Source: Woeseiaceae bacterium (GTDB lineage: Bacteria; Pseudomonadota; Gammaproteobacteria; Steroidobacterales; Woeseiaceae). Taken from it: a DNA stretch of 64,000 bases. Position numbers and translations under genes: made by a program. Under the pieces are notes generated by a model that was given only the letters and a program-made list of their open reading frames with translations, did no database searches and was not told the DNA's origin. The DNA lies in NCBI GenBank assembly GCA_030065985.1, contig JASJCM010000002.1:19125-83124 (forward strand). Direction: 5' to 3'. Positions within the stretch are counted from its first letter, which is position 1. The number at the start of each line of letters is the position of its first letter. Below are positions 37,496-46,058 of this stretch, in pieces.

Positions 37496-38311
37496 ATGCG
37501 TGTAGCTGCGATACAGATGAACAGCGGACCGGAGGTGCCGGCCAATCTCGAGCTCGCCGGCAAGCTGCTCGGCGAGGCGGCAGCCGATGGCTGCACGCTC
37601 GCCGTGCTCCCGGAGAACTTCGCCCTGATGCCCGAACGGGGCAAGGACAAGGCGACAGTGGCTGAGGAAGAGGGCGATGGGCCAATTCAGGACTTCCTGT
37701 CGCGCACGGCGGCGCAGCATGGTCTGTGGATCATTGCAGGAAGTATGCCGTTAGTCTCACCCGAGATCGCCAACGGACGTGTTTATGGTGCGTGCCCGGT
37801 CTACGATGCGGGCGGCGTGCAGCAGGCCGTGTACCGGAAGATTCACCTGTTCGATGTGGACCTCGTTGAGAAGCAGGAGTCTTACCGCGAATCGGATTCA
37901 ATGTACCCGGGCGAGGACGTCGTCGCCGTTGATACGCCAATAGGTCGGGTCGGACTAACGATCTGCTACGACTTGAGGTTCCCCGAGATGTTTCGGCGGC
38001 TCGTCGACGATGGGGCGACTGTCTTCACAGTACCTGCTGCATTTACCGTGACCACCGGAGCCGCGCACTGGCACACGTTGCAGCGTGCCCGCGCCATCGA
38101 AAATCTGGCATATGTGATCGCGCCGGGGCAATATGGCCTGCATCCCGATAATCGTTCGACGTACGGGCATTCGCTGATCTGTGACCCATGGGGTCGGGTC
38201 CTTGCCGAGTCGGCAGAGGGTGACTGCGTGGTTGCTGCAGACATCGATCCGGAGCTGCCGGCGCGCCTGCGCAGTGAATTTCCCGCACTGTCCAATCGTC
38301 GACTGAAATAA
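37496..38311 (+). CDS. Carbon-nitrogen hydrolase, nitrilase/omega-amidase-like
   Basis: A 271-residue nitrilase-superfamily enzyme. The Glu-Lys-Cys triad is visible: Glu in VLPENFAL, Lys in [10 protein letters not shown], and Cys in [11 protein letters not shown]. The ordering resembles Nit1/omega-amidase and the deaminated glutathione amidase group, so repair of deaminated glutathione is plausible but not proven. The ATG at 37496 follows the yhdP stop by one base. yhdP-nit-tldD is a common cluster. Confidence 0.88.
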   Translation: MRVAAIQMNSGPEVPANLELAGKLLGEAAADGCTLAVLPENFALMPERGKDKATVAEEEGDGPIQDFLSRTAAQHGLWIIAGSMPLVSPEIANGRVYGACPVYDAGGVQQAVYRKIHLFDVDLVEKQESYRESDSMYPGEDVVAVDTPIGRVGLTICYDLRFPEMFRRLVDDGATVFTVPAAFTVTTGAAHWHTLQRARAIENLAYVIAPGQYGLHPDNRSTYGHSLICDPWGRVLAESAEGDCVVAADIDPELPARLRSEFPALSNRRLK

Positions 38312-38333
38312 AAGACCACCGAAAGAAACGCCA

Positions 38334-39785
38334 TTGAGTAACACAACCAACACTTCCCTCGACGCGGTCATGCACCGCGTACTCGAGCCAGCCGGGCTCT
38401 CGGAGCTGCAGCTCTCCAGAACGCTGGGCTCAGTCATGTCAGGCGGCGTCGATTACGCCGATCTGTATTTCCAGGTCAGCCGCCAGGAAAGCTGGACCCT
38501 CGAGGACGGCATCATTCGCGAAGGCAGCTTCAGCCTCGACCAGGGCGTTGGTGTGCGTGCAAACAGCGGCGAGAAGACCGGCTTCGCGTATTCGGACGAA
38601 TTCGTGTTGCCAGCCCTGCAATCCGCGGCCAGCGCGGCGCGGGCAATCGTCCGCCAGGGGCAGGAGAACACCGTCCAGGCCTGGCAGCGCGATCAGGCTG
38701 CTGCGTTGTATTCGTCGTCGGACCCGACGACGAGCATCAGCGATGAACAGAAGACGCGTCTGCTGCTCGAGCTCGACGCCGCGACGCGTGCGCTCGACAA
38801 GCGCGTCGAGCAGGTCATCATCAGCCTGGCCAGTAGCCAGGACCTCGTGCTCGTTGCGGCATCGGACGGTACGATGGCGGCCGACGTCAGGCCGCTCGTG
38901 CGTCTCAACGTTAGCGTCATCATGGAGCAGGACGGCCAGCGGGAGCAGGGTTATGCCGGTGGCGGCGCACGCGCCGATCTCAACTACTTTATCGATGGCG
39001 ATCTGCCCATGGGCTTTGCGCGCGAGGCCGTACGTCAGGCCGCGGTGCAGTTTGAGGCGCAACCGGCACCTGCGGGCACGATGCCTGTAGTACTTGGTAA
39101 CGGCTGGCCCGGCATCCTGTTGCACGAAGCGGTTGGCCACGGACTTGAGGGTGACTTCAATCGCAAGGGGGTTTCCGCGTTCAGTGGCAAAGTCGGCCAG
39201 AAGGTCGCTTCCGAGCACTGCACGATTGTCGACGATGGGACGATCGAGAATCGCCGTGGTTCCCTGACCGTCGACGACGAAGGTACCGGCACCCAGAACA
39301 CGTTGCTCGTCGAGAACGGCATTCTGCGCGGCTACATGCAGGACAAGCTCAACGCGCGCTTAATGGGCGTAACGCCGACTGGCAATGGCCGCCGAGAGTC
39401 GTTTGCACACGTACCGATGCCGCGAATGACCAACACCTGCATGCTGGCAGGAATCCACGAGCCCGAAGAGATCATTGCCTCAGTCGATAAGGGTATTTAT
39501 GCACCCAACTTCGGCGGTGGGCAGGTGGACATTACCTCGGGGAAATTCGTGTTCTCTGCCAGTGAGGCCTACCTGATCGAAAACGGTAAGCTGGGCGCGC
39601 CGGTCAAGGGCGCCATGCTGATCGGTGACGGTCCCGAAGCGCTGCACAAGATCTCGATGGTCGGCAACGACCTCGAACTCGATACCGGCGTAGGGACCTG
39701 CGGCAAGGAGGGCCAGTCGGTCCCGGTCGGGGTTGGTCAGCCGACGCTCAAGATCGATGAATTGACGGTCGGCGGCACCGCCTGA
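38334..39785 (+). CDS. tldD: Metalloprotease TldD
   Basis: A 483-residue TldD that, with TldE/PmbA, forms a cavity protease processing CcdA antitoxin and microcin precursors. The HExxxH zinc motif is LHEAVGH (His264, Glu265, His269), followed by LEGDFNRKG. The C-terminal [23 protein letters not shown] block is typical. The start appears to be TTG at 38334 with a weak GAAAGAAA upstream. Its partner pmbA is at 43699, not adjacent. Confidence 0.95.
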   Translation: MSNTTNTSLDAVMHRVLEPAGLSELQLSRTLGSVMSGGVDYADLYFQVSRQESWTLEDGIIREGSFSLDQGVGVRANSGEKTGFAYSDEFVLPALQSAASAARAIVRQGQENTVQAWQRDQAAALYSSSDPTTSISDEQKTRLLLELDAATRALDKRVEQVIISLASSQDLVLVAASDGTMAADVRPLVRLNVSVIMEQDGQREQGYAGGGARADLNYFIDGDLPMGFAREAVRQAAVQFEAQPAPAGTMPVVLGNGWPGILLHEAVGHGLEGDFNRKGVSAFSGKVGQKVASEHCTIVDDGTIENRRGSLTVDDEGTGTQNTLLVENGILRGYMQDKLNARLMGVTPTGNGRRESFAHVPMPRMTNTCMLAGIHEPEEIIASVDKGIYAPNFGGGQVDITSGKFVFSASEAYLIENGKLGAPVKGAMLIGDGPEALHKISMVGNDLELDTGVGTCGKEGQSVPVGVGQPTLKIDELTVGGTA

Positions 39786-39825
39786 TTTCACATAAGTCGT
39801 AAAATTTCGAGTTCACACGCCACAG

Positions 39826-39868
39826 TGTGAGGTGCCTCACTTCATTCAACATATGGCTGCAGTAAAGT
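39826..39868 (+). promoter_or_regulatory. Predicted Crp-type class II promoter
   Basis: TGTGA-GGTGCC-TCACT at 39826-39841 matches the Crp/Vfr operator TGTGA-N6-TCACA at nine of ten fixed positions and lies in the inverted repeat GTGAGGTGCCTCAC. A -10-like TAAAGT is at 39863-39868. With transcription starting about 39875 the operator centre falls near -41.5, the class II spacing. A Crp homologue is encoded at 51613-52266. The site precedes the small gene at 39895; regulation is inferred. Confidence 0.5.
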
Positions 39869-39894
39869 CTCTGCATCTCACGGAGGGATTGACA

Positions 39895-40062
39895 ATGGCA
39901 TTCGAAAGTACAATTACAGAAAAGGACATGGACGCGAACTCGCAGCAATTTGTGCAGAGTTTCCGAGACGATGCCGGTGACCAGGAACCCGATTTGGCCG
40001 TTGACGGCCTGTCGCCGTCGATTCTCTCGCGCATTCTGGGCATCTTCGGCGTCGGCCACTAG
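39895..40062 (+). CDS. Small protein, 55 residues, unknown
   Basis: The ATG at 39895 is chosen because GGAGGG lies eight bases upstream; the longer open frame would start inside the operator region. The protein has an acidic N-terminal part (ITEKDMDANSQQF, DDAGDQEPDL) and a short hydrophobic Gly-ended C-terminus (SILSRILGIFGVGH) that could be an amphipathic helix. No family is recognised. A Crp-like promoter precedes it and two hairpins follow, so it looks like an independent, regulated transcription unit. Confidence 0.6.
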   Translation: MAFESTITEKDMDANSQQFVQSFRDDAGDQEPDLAVDGLSPSILSRILGIFGVGH

Positions 40063-40111
40063 CCTCAGCGGCGGGCCGAGAGCCCGCAAAGTCAGGGACT
40101 TGCACGTATAG

Positions 40112-40136
40112 ACCCGGCCTTTGGCCGGGTTTCTTG
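40112..40136 (+). terminator. Rho-independent terminator
   Basis: ACCCGGCC (40112-40119), a TTT loop and GGCCGGGT (40123-40130) form a perfect eight-base stem followed by a T-rich run. A second hairpin, GCGGGC/GCCCGC at 40071-40087, lies upstream, right after the small gene's stop. Together they end the 39895 transcript. Confidence 0.8.
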
Positions 40137-40148
40137 CGTTTCGAGGTT

Positions 40149-40176
40149 TTGACAAGTGCCCCGCGCTATGGAGAAT
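40149..40176 (+). promoter_or_regulatory. Possible sigma70 promoter for the 72-residue gene
   Basis: TTGACA (40149-40154) is a consensus -35 box; the best -10 candidate is GAGAAT (40171-40176) at 16 bases, a poor match. It stands between a terminator and the ATG at 40209. Confidence 0.35.
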
Positions 40177-40208
40177 GAATCGGCCACGGAGCAAAAAACG
40201 ATAACGAT

Positions 40209-40427
40209 ATGTGGGTCTCGAAGCCGATTTACGAAAGTCTGCCGTACTTCTACCTGCTGGCCGGAGCGATCTCGCTGGGTGCGTCGATGTACCTGGACCA
40301 CGGTTACTGGCCCACCGCCTGCTTCATTCTGGGGTTGATTTGCCTGGTCGCCGGACTCGTGGTGCTTCTCAAGCGTCGCGATTATCGGGAGACTGACCGG
40401 CGCGTCGGCCAGCGACAAGACTACTAG
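40209..40427 (+). CDS. Small two-helix membrane protein, unknown
   Basis: A 72-residue protein with two predicted transmembrane helices (about residues 12-27 and 34-54) separated by the short loop DHGYW, then a very basic tail (KRRDYRETDRRVGQRQDY). No family is recognised. It stands alone between a terminator and the convergent ATPase gene, with a candidate promoter upstream; confidence that it is a gene rests on its composition and placement. Confidence 0.55.
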   Translation: MWVSKPIYESLPYFYLLAGAISLGASMYLDHGYWPTACFILGLICLVAGLVVLLKRRDYRETDRRVGQRQDY

Positions 40428-40443
40428 AGCAGCGGCCTAACTT

Positions 40444-41700
40444 TCAGGCCGTTTCCTGTTCGTCAACGTTCTCGTCGTCCTGGACCGAGTCTTCGTCGTC
40501 GTCCTCGAGCTGGTCCTCGATGAACTCGTCGGCCTGGCGCAGGTCGCGGTAAACAAGCTCATGCACGCCCAGTGAGATGACATCGCCGTCACGCAGGCGA
40601 TACTTCTTGATCTGCTTTTCACCCAGGAACACGCCATTCGTGCTGTTGAGGTCTTCGATGACGGCACCGTCATCGTCACTGATCAGCTGGGCGTGGTGGC
40701 GGCTGACAAACTTGCTCTTGATGTAGACCTCATTGTCGGGCGAGCGGCCGATGATGATGCGCCCGGGTGGGAAAGACTGCTCCGATACTACGGCTCCCTC
40801 AGAGTGAACCTCGAGACGTGTGACATTGCCATCCTGCTCGCGGTCCTGGATCTGCTGCAGTTTCTGGTGGATACCCGTTGTGCTCTCGTGCTCCTCCCAG
40901 TTCAGCTCGGCAACGGCAGCCATGACGTCGTCGTGGCTTACGCCAGTCTTCTCGTCCGCAAATGCGCACAACAGCGCCGTATCGCACAGTGTGTTAATGA
41001 GTCGAGGCACGCCACCCGTGTATTTGTGAATGATGTCGAACGAGTCGTCACCGAACAGGCCTCTATCGGGCGCGCCGGCCACCTGGAGCCGATGCTCGAT
41101 GTACTCGCGCATCTCGTGCCGGTCGAGCGGTCCGATGTGAAACCGCAGGCGCACGCGCTGTACGAGCTGCTTGAGGCTTGGCGAATCGAGTGTGTCGCGC
41201 AGTTCCGGCTGACCGGCCAGGATGATGCGCAGCACCTTTTCCTTGTGTGTCTCGATACCCGACATCAGGCGTATTTCTTCGAGTACCTTGCGGGACAGAT
41301 TCTGCGCCTCGTCGACAATGAGCACGACCTTCTTGCCGTTCGAGTACTGCTCGATCAGGTACATGTTGAGCATGTCGAGCAGCTCGACCTTGCGCTTGTT
41401 GAACGGCTTGAAGCCAAATTCGGTAAGCACGGCCTGCAGGAACTGGGTCGGCGTCAGCTGGGTCTGGGAGACCACTGCGTAGACGACATCGTCTTCGAGC
41501 TCCGACAGAAACGATTGCAGCAAGGTCGTCTTGCCCGAACCGATCTCGCCGGTTATGACAACAAAGCCGTCCGCGAGCCAGATGGTCGATTCCATGTAGG
41601 CTTTGGCACGGGCGTGTTGCTTGCTCCAGTAGAGGAACTCTGGGTCCGGCGTCAGCCGAAACGGTTGCTCCTGCAAATTGAAATGCTCGAGGTACGACAT
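40444..41700 (-). CDS. ExeA/GspA-like AAA ATPase with C-terminal FHA domain
   Basis: A 418-residue protein. Residues 1-270 are an ExeA-type AAA ATPase: MSYLEHFNLQEQPFRLTPDPEFLY opening, Walker A GEIGSGKT (51-58), Walker B LIVDEAQNL (DEAQ at 131-134) and a sensor region GGVPRLINTLCD. Residues about 325-385 are an FHA phosphothreonine-binding domain (IIGRSPDNEV, SRHHAQL, NSTNGVFLG), and the end is very acidic. ExeA helps assemble type II secretion secretins through peptidoglycan; here no secretion genes are adjacent, and the FHA fusion suggests control by phosphorylation. Confidence 0.85.
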   Translation of the reverse strand: MSYLEHFNLQEQPFRLTPDPEFLYWSKQHARAKAYMESTIWLADGFVVITGEIGSGKTTLLQSFLSELEDDVVYAVVSQTQLTPTQFLQAVLTEFGFKPFNKRKVELLDMLNMYLIEQYSNGKKVVLIVDEAQNLSRKVLEEIRLMSGIETHKEKVLRIILAGQPELRDTLDSPSLKQLVQRVRLRFHIGPLDRHEMREYIEHRLQVAGAPDRGLFGDDSFDIIHKYTGGVPRLINTLCDTALLCAFADEKTGVSHDDVMAAVAELNWEEHESTTGIHQKLQQIQDREQDGNVTRLEVHSEGAVVSEQSFPPGRIIIGRSPDNEVYIKSKFVSRHHAQLISDDDGAVIEDLNSTNGVFLGEKQIKKYRLRDGDVISLGVHELVYRDLRQADEFIEDQLEDDDEDSVQDDENVDEQETA

Positions 41701-41754
41701 ACTGAATCGAGTGTACCTGCTTTTGGCGCCCCCGGGCTATGCCGCGTTCCCGGC

Positions 41755-42843
41755 TCAGCACGAGGACTGCGTCACAATCCGATAGACAGTGTCGAGAAAT
41801 TTGTCACGTTCGGCGGGGGCCTCGCCGATCACGGTAATGTGCCCAAGTTTGCGGCCGGGGCGTGGCGATTTGCCATAGTCATGGACGTGAGTTTCATCGA
41901 TTTCCAGTGCGGCAGCCGGGATGTCCCCGATCAGGTTGACCATACCTGCATGACCGACGCTTGCCGTCGAGCCAAGCGGGCGATTGAGGATCGCACGCAG
42001 GTGGTTCTCGAACTGGCTGGTCGCAGAACCCTCGATCGACCAGTGGCCGGAATTATGGACGCGTGGCGCGAACTCGTTGGCCAGCAATTCGTCGCCGCAT
42101 ACAAACAGTTCCAGCGCGAGTGTGCCGACATAGTCGAGGTGCTCGAGCATGGTTCGAACATACTGTTCGGCGGTTTCGGCAAGCGCTGGCGCGTCCACCG
42201 GCGATCTCGAGGTCCGCAATATGCCGCCCTCGTGAACGTTGTGGCTAAGCGGATAGATGACGATGTCGCCATCCACATTGCGCACGCCGATACAGGAGAC
42301 TTCGTAGTCGAACGGGACCCATTGCTCGGCGATCAGGTCGTTCCCACCCAGGGTTTGCCAGGCCGTGTCGATATCAGCCTGCTCACGAAGGACGAACTGG
42401 CCTTTGCCGTCATAGCCGAGGCGTCGTGTTTTGATGACGAGCGGCAGGCCGAGTTTGTCGACCGCGGCGTCCAGATCATTGCGAGTATCAATCACATGGT
42501 AGCCCGGCAACGGGATACCGAGCCGGTCGAACAGCTTCTTTTCGGCGAGCCTGTCCTGGGAGTGCTGCAGCGCACCGGCAGGCGGGTAGATTGCGACTTT
42601 GTCCTCGATCCGATGTAACGCCTCGACGGGCACGTTCTCGAATTCGTAGGTCACAACGTCGCAGGTGGCCGCGAGTTCTGAGAGGGCCATAGTATCGTCA
42701 AACGGTCGCTGGATGACGTGGCCACAAGCTGCCGCCGGTGGTTGATCAGACGGATCGAGGAATACGCACTCAACGCCGAGATCGCGAGCGGCGAATCCGA
42801 GCATCTGGCCGAGTTGGCCGGCGCCTATGATGCCAATGCGCAC
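41755..42843 (-). CDS. purK: N5-carboxyaminoimidazole ribonucleotide synthase
   Basis: A 362-residue ATP-grasp enzyme that carboxylates AIR using bicarbonate and ATP in purine synthesis. The N-terminus is RIGIIGAGQLGQMLGFAARDLG, and the PurK blocks VIKTRRLGYDGKGQ and ELFVCGDELLANEFAPRVHNSGHW are clear. The start is GTG at 42843; the open frame upstream overlaps purE. It follows purE by four bases, an operon found in most gammaproteobacteria. Confidence 0.95.
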   Translation of the reverse strand: MRIGIIGAGQLGQMLGFAARDLGVECVFLDPSDQPPAAACGHVIQRPFDDTMALSELAATCDVVTYEFENVPVEALHRIEDKVAIYPPAGALQHSQDRLAEKKLFDRLGIPLPGYHVIDTRNDLDAAVDKLGLPLVIKTRRLGYDGKGQFVLREQADIDTAWQTLGGNDLIAEQWVPFDYEVSCIGVRNVDGDIVIYPLSHNVHEGGILRTSRSPVDAPALAETAEQYVRTMLEHLDYVGTLALELFVCGDELLANEFAPRVHNSGHWSIEGSATSQFENHLRAILNRPLGSTASVGHAGMVNLIGDIPAAALEIDETHVHDYGKSPRPGRKLGHITVIGEAPAERDKFLDTVYRIVTQSSC

Positions 42844-42847
42844 AGGA

Positions 42848-43336
42848 CTACTTGCGAGGGTCGCTATCGGCCAGGACCTTGTCGGTCTGGTTCTTGCGGA
42901 ACATGTCGAGCGCCTCGGCAACGGCGGCGTCGTTGTTGGCGAGTATGGCAGCGGCAAGCAGGGCAGCGTTAACAGCGCCGGCCCGGCCAATGGCCATGCT
43001 GCCGACCGGGATACCGGCAGGCATCTGGGCAATCGACAGTAGTGAATCCATGCCGCTCAACGCTTTCGACTGCACCGGCACACCAAGCACGGGAACTCGC
43101 GTTTTCGATGCTGCCATGCCAGGCAGGTGCGCAGCGCCGCCAGCGCCCGCGATGATGACCTTGAGACCGCGCTCGACCGCAGAACCGGCGTACTCGAACA
43201 GCAGGTCCGGCGTACGGTGCGCGGACACTACCTTGACCTCATAGGAAACGCCAAGCTCATCCAGCGTTTCACTGGCATGGCGCATCGTCTCCCAGTCGGA
43301 GCGCGAGCCCATGATGATGCCGACATCATTACTCAT
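42848..43336 (-). CDS. purE: N5-carboxyaminoimidazole ribonucleotide mutase
   Basis: A 162-residue class I PurE that converts N5-CAIR to [17 protein letters not shown] and [15 protein letters not shown] carry the active-site Ser, Asp and His, and [11 protein letters not shown] and [27 protein letters not shown] are the other family blocks. It is the first of the purE-purK pair and lies 22 bases after the shortened darP. Confidence 0.96.
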   Translation of the reverse strand: MSNDVGIIMGSRSDWETMRHASETLDELGVSYEVKVVSAHRTPDLLFEYAGSAVERGLKVIIAGAGGAAHLPGMAASKTRVPVLGVPVQSKALSGMDSLLSIAQMPAGIPVGSMAIGRAGAVNAALLAAAILANNDAAVAEALDMFRKNQTDKVLADSDPRK

Positions 43337-43358
43337 TGTAGATTCCTGGCAAACACTT

Positions 43359-43625
43359 TCACTTGCGGCGCAGGCGTTCGAGCGCCTGGCGAATCGGTTC
43401 CGGATCGTCTAGTCGTCCCATCAGTTTACCGATGTACTGCTTCTGGCGCCGCAATGCGCCGTGTTTCTTCATGCGGCGCGCCTCGTGAACGGCCTCGAGC
43501 AGATCCTCGTCGAGCGGCACAGTCGCCAGGTCAGTCTCACGTAGCATGATCAGCTCCTCACCGAGCTTTTGCAGGGCGAGATAGGCGCGTTTCCGCGCGC
43601 TTTTGCTGGGCTTTGTTTCGTCCAC
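43359..43625 (-). CDS. DarP/YjgA (DUF615) protein, half length
   Basis: An 88-residue protein whose sequence follows the N-terminal half of the E. coli ribosome-assembly factor DarP/YjgA (183 residues): [51 protein letters not shown], then [15 protein letters not shown], after which the stop comes. The second half is absent and purE starts 22 bases later. It is divergent from pmbA, as darP is in E. coli, which confirms identity. Start GTG at 43625. It may be a natural short form or a truncation. Confidence 0.8.
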   Translation of the reverse strand: MDETKPSKSARKRAYLALQKLGEELIMLRETDLATVPLDEDLLEAVHEARRMKKHGALRRQKQYIGKLMGRLDDPEPIRQALERLRRK

Positions 43626-43698
43626 CGGCTAAAGTACCTTCCGCGGTCCACCCGCGATCCGGGGGGCGCAGTCTACCACGCAAGGAACACATCGAAAC

Positions 43699-45045
43699 AT
43701 GGGAACACTCGCGAAACGCGAATCGCTGGGGCGCGACGAGCTGGAGAAGCTGGTCACGCTGGCGCTTGATGAGGCGAAATCGCTTGGCGTGGACCAGGCG
43801 GAGGTCGCCGCCAGCCAGGACATCGGTCTGTCGGCAACGGCTCGTCTCGGTGAGGTTGAGAGCCTTGAGTACACGAATGACCGTGGCATCGGCATTACCG
43901 TGTACAAAGACTCGCGCAAGGGTAACGCCAGCACATCAGACATCACGGAAGCGGCTATTCGCGAGGCGGTAACCAAGGCGTGCTCATTTGCGGAACTGAC
44001 CGCGGCTGACGAGTTTGCCGGGCTCGCCGAGGCCGACCTGATGTGTACCGACATCAAGGATCTGGATCTCGATCACCCTTGGGACCTCGATGCCGATGCG
44101 GCTATCGCGCTTGCGATCGACTGCGAGAATGCCGGCCGTGCGGTCGATACGAAGATCAGTAATTCCGAGGGTGCAACCGTTGCGACGAATCGCGGCGTCC
44201 GTGCCTACGGCAATTCCCACGGTTTCGTCGGCAGCTATGCCCGTACCAGTCACAGTATCACTTGCGTCCTGCTCGCCGACGCCGACGGTGTCATGGAGCG
44301 CGATTATCACTATACGTCGGTGCGCTGCGCTGATGATCTGGAAGAGGCGTCACACGTCGGGCAGCTGGCCGGTGAGAAGACGGTGCGGCGGCTTGGCGCG
44401 CGCAAGATCAAGACGACCCGCGCACCGGTGCTTTTCGTCCCCGAGCTCGCAAGAGGATTCATCGGTCACGCGATGAGCGCAATCGCGGGTGGCGCACAGT
44501 ACCGACGTGCCTCATTCCTGCTCGACGCAGCGGGCGAAAAACTGTTCCCGGATTTCATGAGCATCCACGAACGACCGCACTTACCTCGCGGAATGGCCAG
44601 CGCGCCCTACGACAGCGAGGGTGTTACGACCTACGACCGCGATATCGTCACCGACGGCGTGCTGCAGGGATATATCCTGAGCAGTTACTCCGCACGTCGA
44701 CTTGGCCTGGCAAGCACAGCCAATGCAGGTGGCGCCCAGAACCTGATCGTGCCAGGCGGCGGTAAAGGCAAGAATGAACTGATTCGCGAGATGGGCACAG
44801 GGTTCCTCGTGGAGGAACTGATCGGTCATGGCGTCAACGGCGTCACGGGAGATTACTCGCGGGGTGCTGTCGGCCATTGGGTCGAGAACGGCGAGATACA
44901 GCATCCAGTTCACGAGGTGACGATTGCCGGCAATCTGCGCGAGCTCTACCCGCGCATCGCCGCTGTTGGCGACGACCAGGACGTGCGCAGTGGCATACGC
45001 TGTGGGTCGATCCTCGTCGAGGAAATGACCATCGCAGGCGCATAA
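43699..45045 (+). CDS. pmbA: Metalloprotease subunit PmbA (TldE)
   Basis: A 448-residue TldE/PmbA, the partner of TldD in the heterodimeric protease. The family blocks VDQAEVAASQDIG, SNSEGATVATNRGV-like (ISNSEGATV), and the C-terminal GHGVNGVTGDYSRGAVGHWVENGEI are present; like other TldE proteins it lacks the HExxxH zinc motif. AAGGAA precedes the ATG. It is divergent from darP and 4 kb from tldD. Confidence 0.94.
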   Translation: MGTLAKRESLGRDELEKLVTLALDEAKSLGVDQAEVAASQDIGLSATARLGEVESLEYTNDRGIGITVYKDSRKGNASTSDITEAAIREAVTKACSFAELTAADEFAGLAEADLMCTDIKDLDLDHPWDLDADAAIALAIDCENAGRAVDTKISNSEGATVATNRGVRAYGNSHGFVGSYARTSHSITCVLLADADGVMERDYHYTSVRCADDLEEASHVGQLAGEKTVRRLGARKIKTTRAPVLFVPELARGFIGHAMSAIAGGAQYRRASFLLDAAGEKLFPDFMSIHERPHLPRGMASAPYDSEGVTTYDRDIVTDGVLQGYILSSYSARRLGLASTANAGGAQNLIVPGGGKGKNELIREMGTGFLVEELIGHGVNGVTGDYSRGAVGHWVENGEIQHPVHEVTIAGNLRELYPRIAAVGDDQDVRSGIRCGSILVEEMTIAGA

Positions 45046-45072
45046 TCTGATTGGTTTTCGACGAGGAACGCA

Positions 45073-45618
45073 ATGAGCGAGAAGATTAGGCTGGAAGACT
45101 TCGCTGCGCTTGCAAACACGATCAAACCGATCCTCGAGAATCATGACATTCCCGAGCAATACCACTATTCGATCATTTCCGATGTCATTTTCGAGTTTGC
45201 GAATCTCGTCGATACAAAGACCGGAACGAGTTTTCACGAGTCCATTTATGCGCTGCTGGAGGAGCAGGCCGAGGCCCTGAGCACGGCCGGAGCGGCGCGT
45301 ATACCCGTCACAGAAGTTGAAATCGAGTTTGGCAACGGCGATATCCTTGAAGCCAACGTGCCGGATACGCAACTCGAGGACGAGACGCAAATGCGGCTGC
45401 AACTCGAATTCACGCTGACACTTAGAGATATCGACGAGATCGACAAAGATATCGATGTGGCGCGCCGTTTCAGCGATATGATCGCCAGTAAGAAGGGCGT
45501 CCGCGAACTTCGGATCCTGCCGGGCAAGGAACCGGATGCAAACGCGTGGGTAACGGTCGACGCGTTCGAGGAGTCGATGGACGAGCTGATCGCCTGTGTA
45601 CGCAAGGTGGCCGGTTGA
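45073..45618 (+). CDS. Unknown acidic soluble protein
   Basis: A 181-residue, strongly acidic protein with no signal peptide or membrane helix. Its middle alternates charged and hydrophobic residues (VTEVEIEFGNGDILEANVP, LQLEFTLTLRDIDEIDKDID) like a beta-sheet edge followed by a helix. I do not recognise a family. The stop overlaps the ATG of the next gene by one base (TGATG), so the two are coupled. Confidence 0.65.
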   Translation: MSEKIRLEDFAALANTIKPILENHDIPEQYHYSIISDVIFEFANLVDTKTGTSFHESIYALLEEQAEALSTAGAARIPVTEVEIEFGNGDILEANVPDTQLEDETQMRLQLEFTLTLRDIDEIDKDIDVARRFSDMIASKKGVRELRILPGKEPDANAWVTVDAFEESMDELIACVRKVAG

Positions 45619-46058
45619 TGCTTATCCAGCACTACTGGGCGGCAGGCGGAATACGCAGGTTCGATCCGTATACCGGTGCCGTATCCATGCGGCGCCATTC
45701 CGGCGAGCCAAGTGTCTGGGGGGTTGCCTGGAAACAGCGCGGGCGCTGGTTTGTGCTCTGGCACGATGGTGAGTCGCTGATACTGCAGCGAGGAACGTTA
45801 CGCTGGCGTCTTGATAACAACGTTTCGCTCGAGGTCACCGGTAGCGTGCGCCGCACCTTCCGGGTCCGGCGAGAAGGACTGATCGAATTCGAGTTCAGCT
45901 ACTGGTTCAGGGGCGCGATCTGGGCGCATTTCGACCCCACCTACGACGTACTCGAGGAGGAGGCCGATGATTTCTTCTTCTATTCGACCAGCATGTGGAA
46001 ATACTGGAAAGACCTCAGCGCCGATGACTTCCTCGCCAACCTGGCCAAGTACGACTAG
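45618..46058 (+). CDS. Unknown Trp/Phe-rich protein
   Basis: A 146-residue protein unusually rich in Trp, Phe and Tyr (RYWFRGAIW-type stretches, DDFFFYSTSMWKYWKDLS near the end). It looks soluble and beta-rich, without a signal peptide. No family is recognised. It is coupled to the acidic gene upstream, and its last four bases overlap the 3' end of the convergent GMC oxidoreductase gene. Confidence 0.6.
   Translation: MLIQHYWAAGGIRRFDPYTGAVSMRRHSGEPSVWGVAWKQRGRWFVLWHDGESLILQRGTLRWRLDNNVSLEVTGSVRRTFRVRREGLIEFEFSYWFRGAIWAHFDPTYDVLEEEADDFFFYSTSMWKYWKDLSADDFLANLAKYD

Noticed and set aside
36121..37650. 509-codon minus-strand open frame
   Set aside because: Antisense to the end of yhdP; no conserved features.
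40693..42618. 641-codon plus-strand open frame
   Set aside because: Antisense to the ExeA-like gene and purK; composition is that of a shadow frame in GC-rich DNA.
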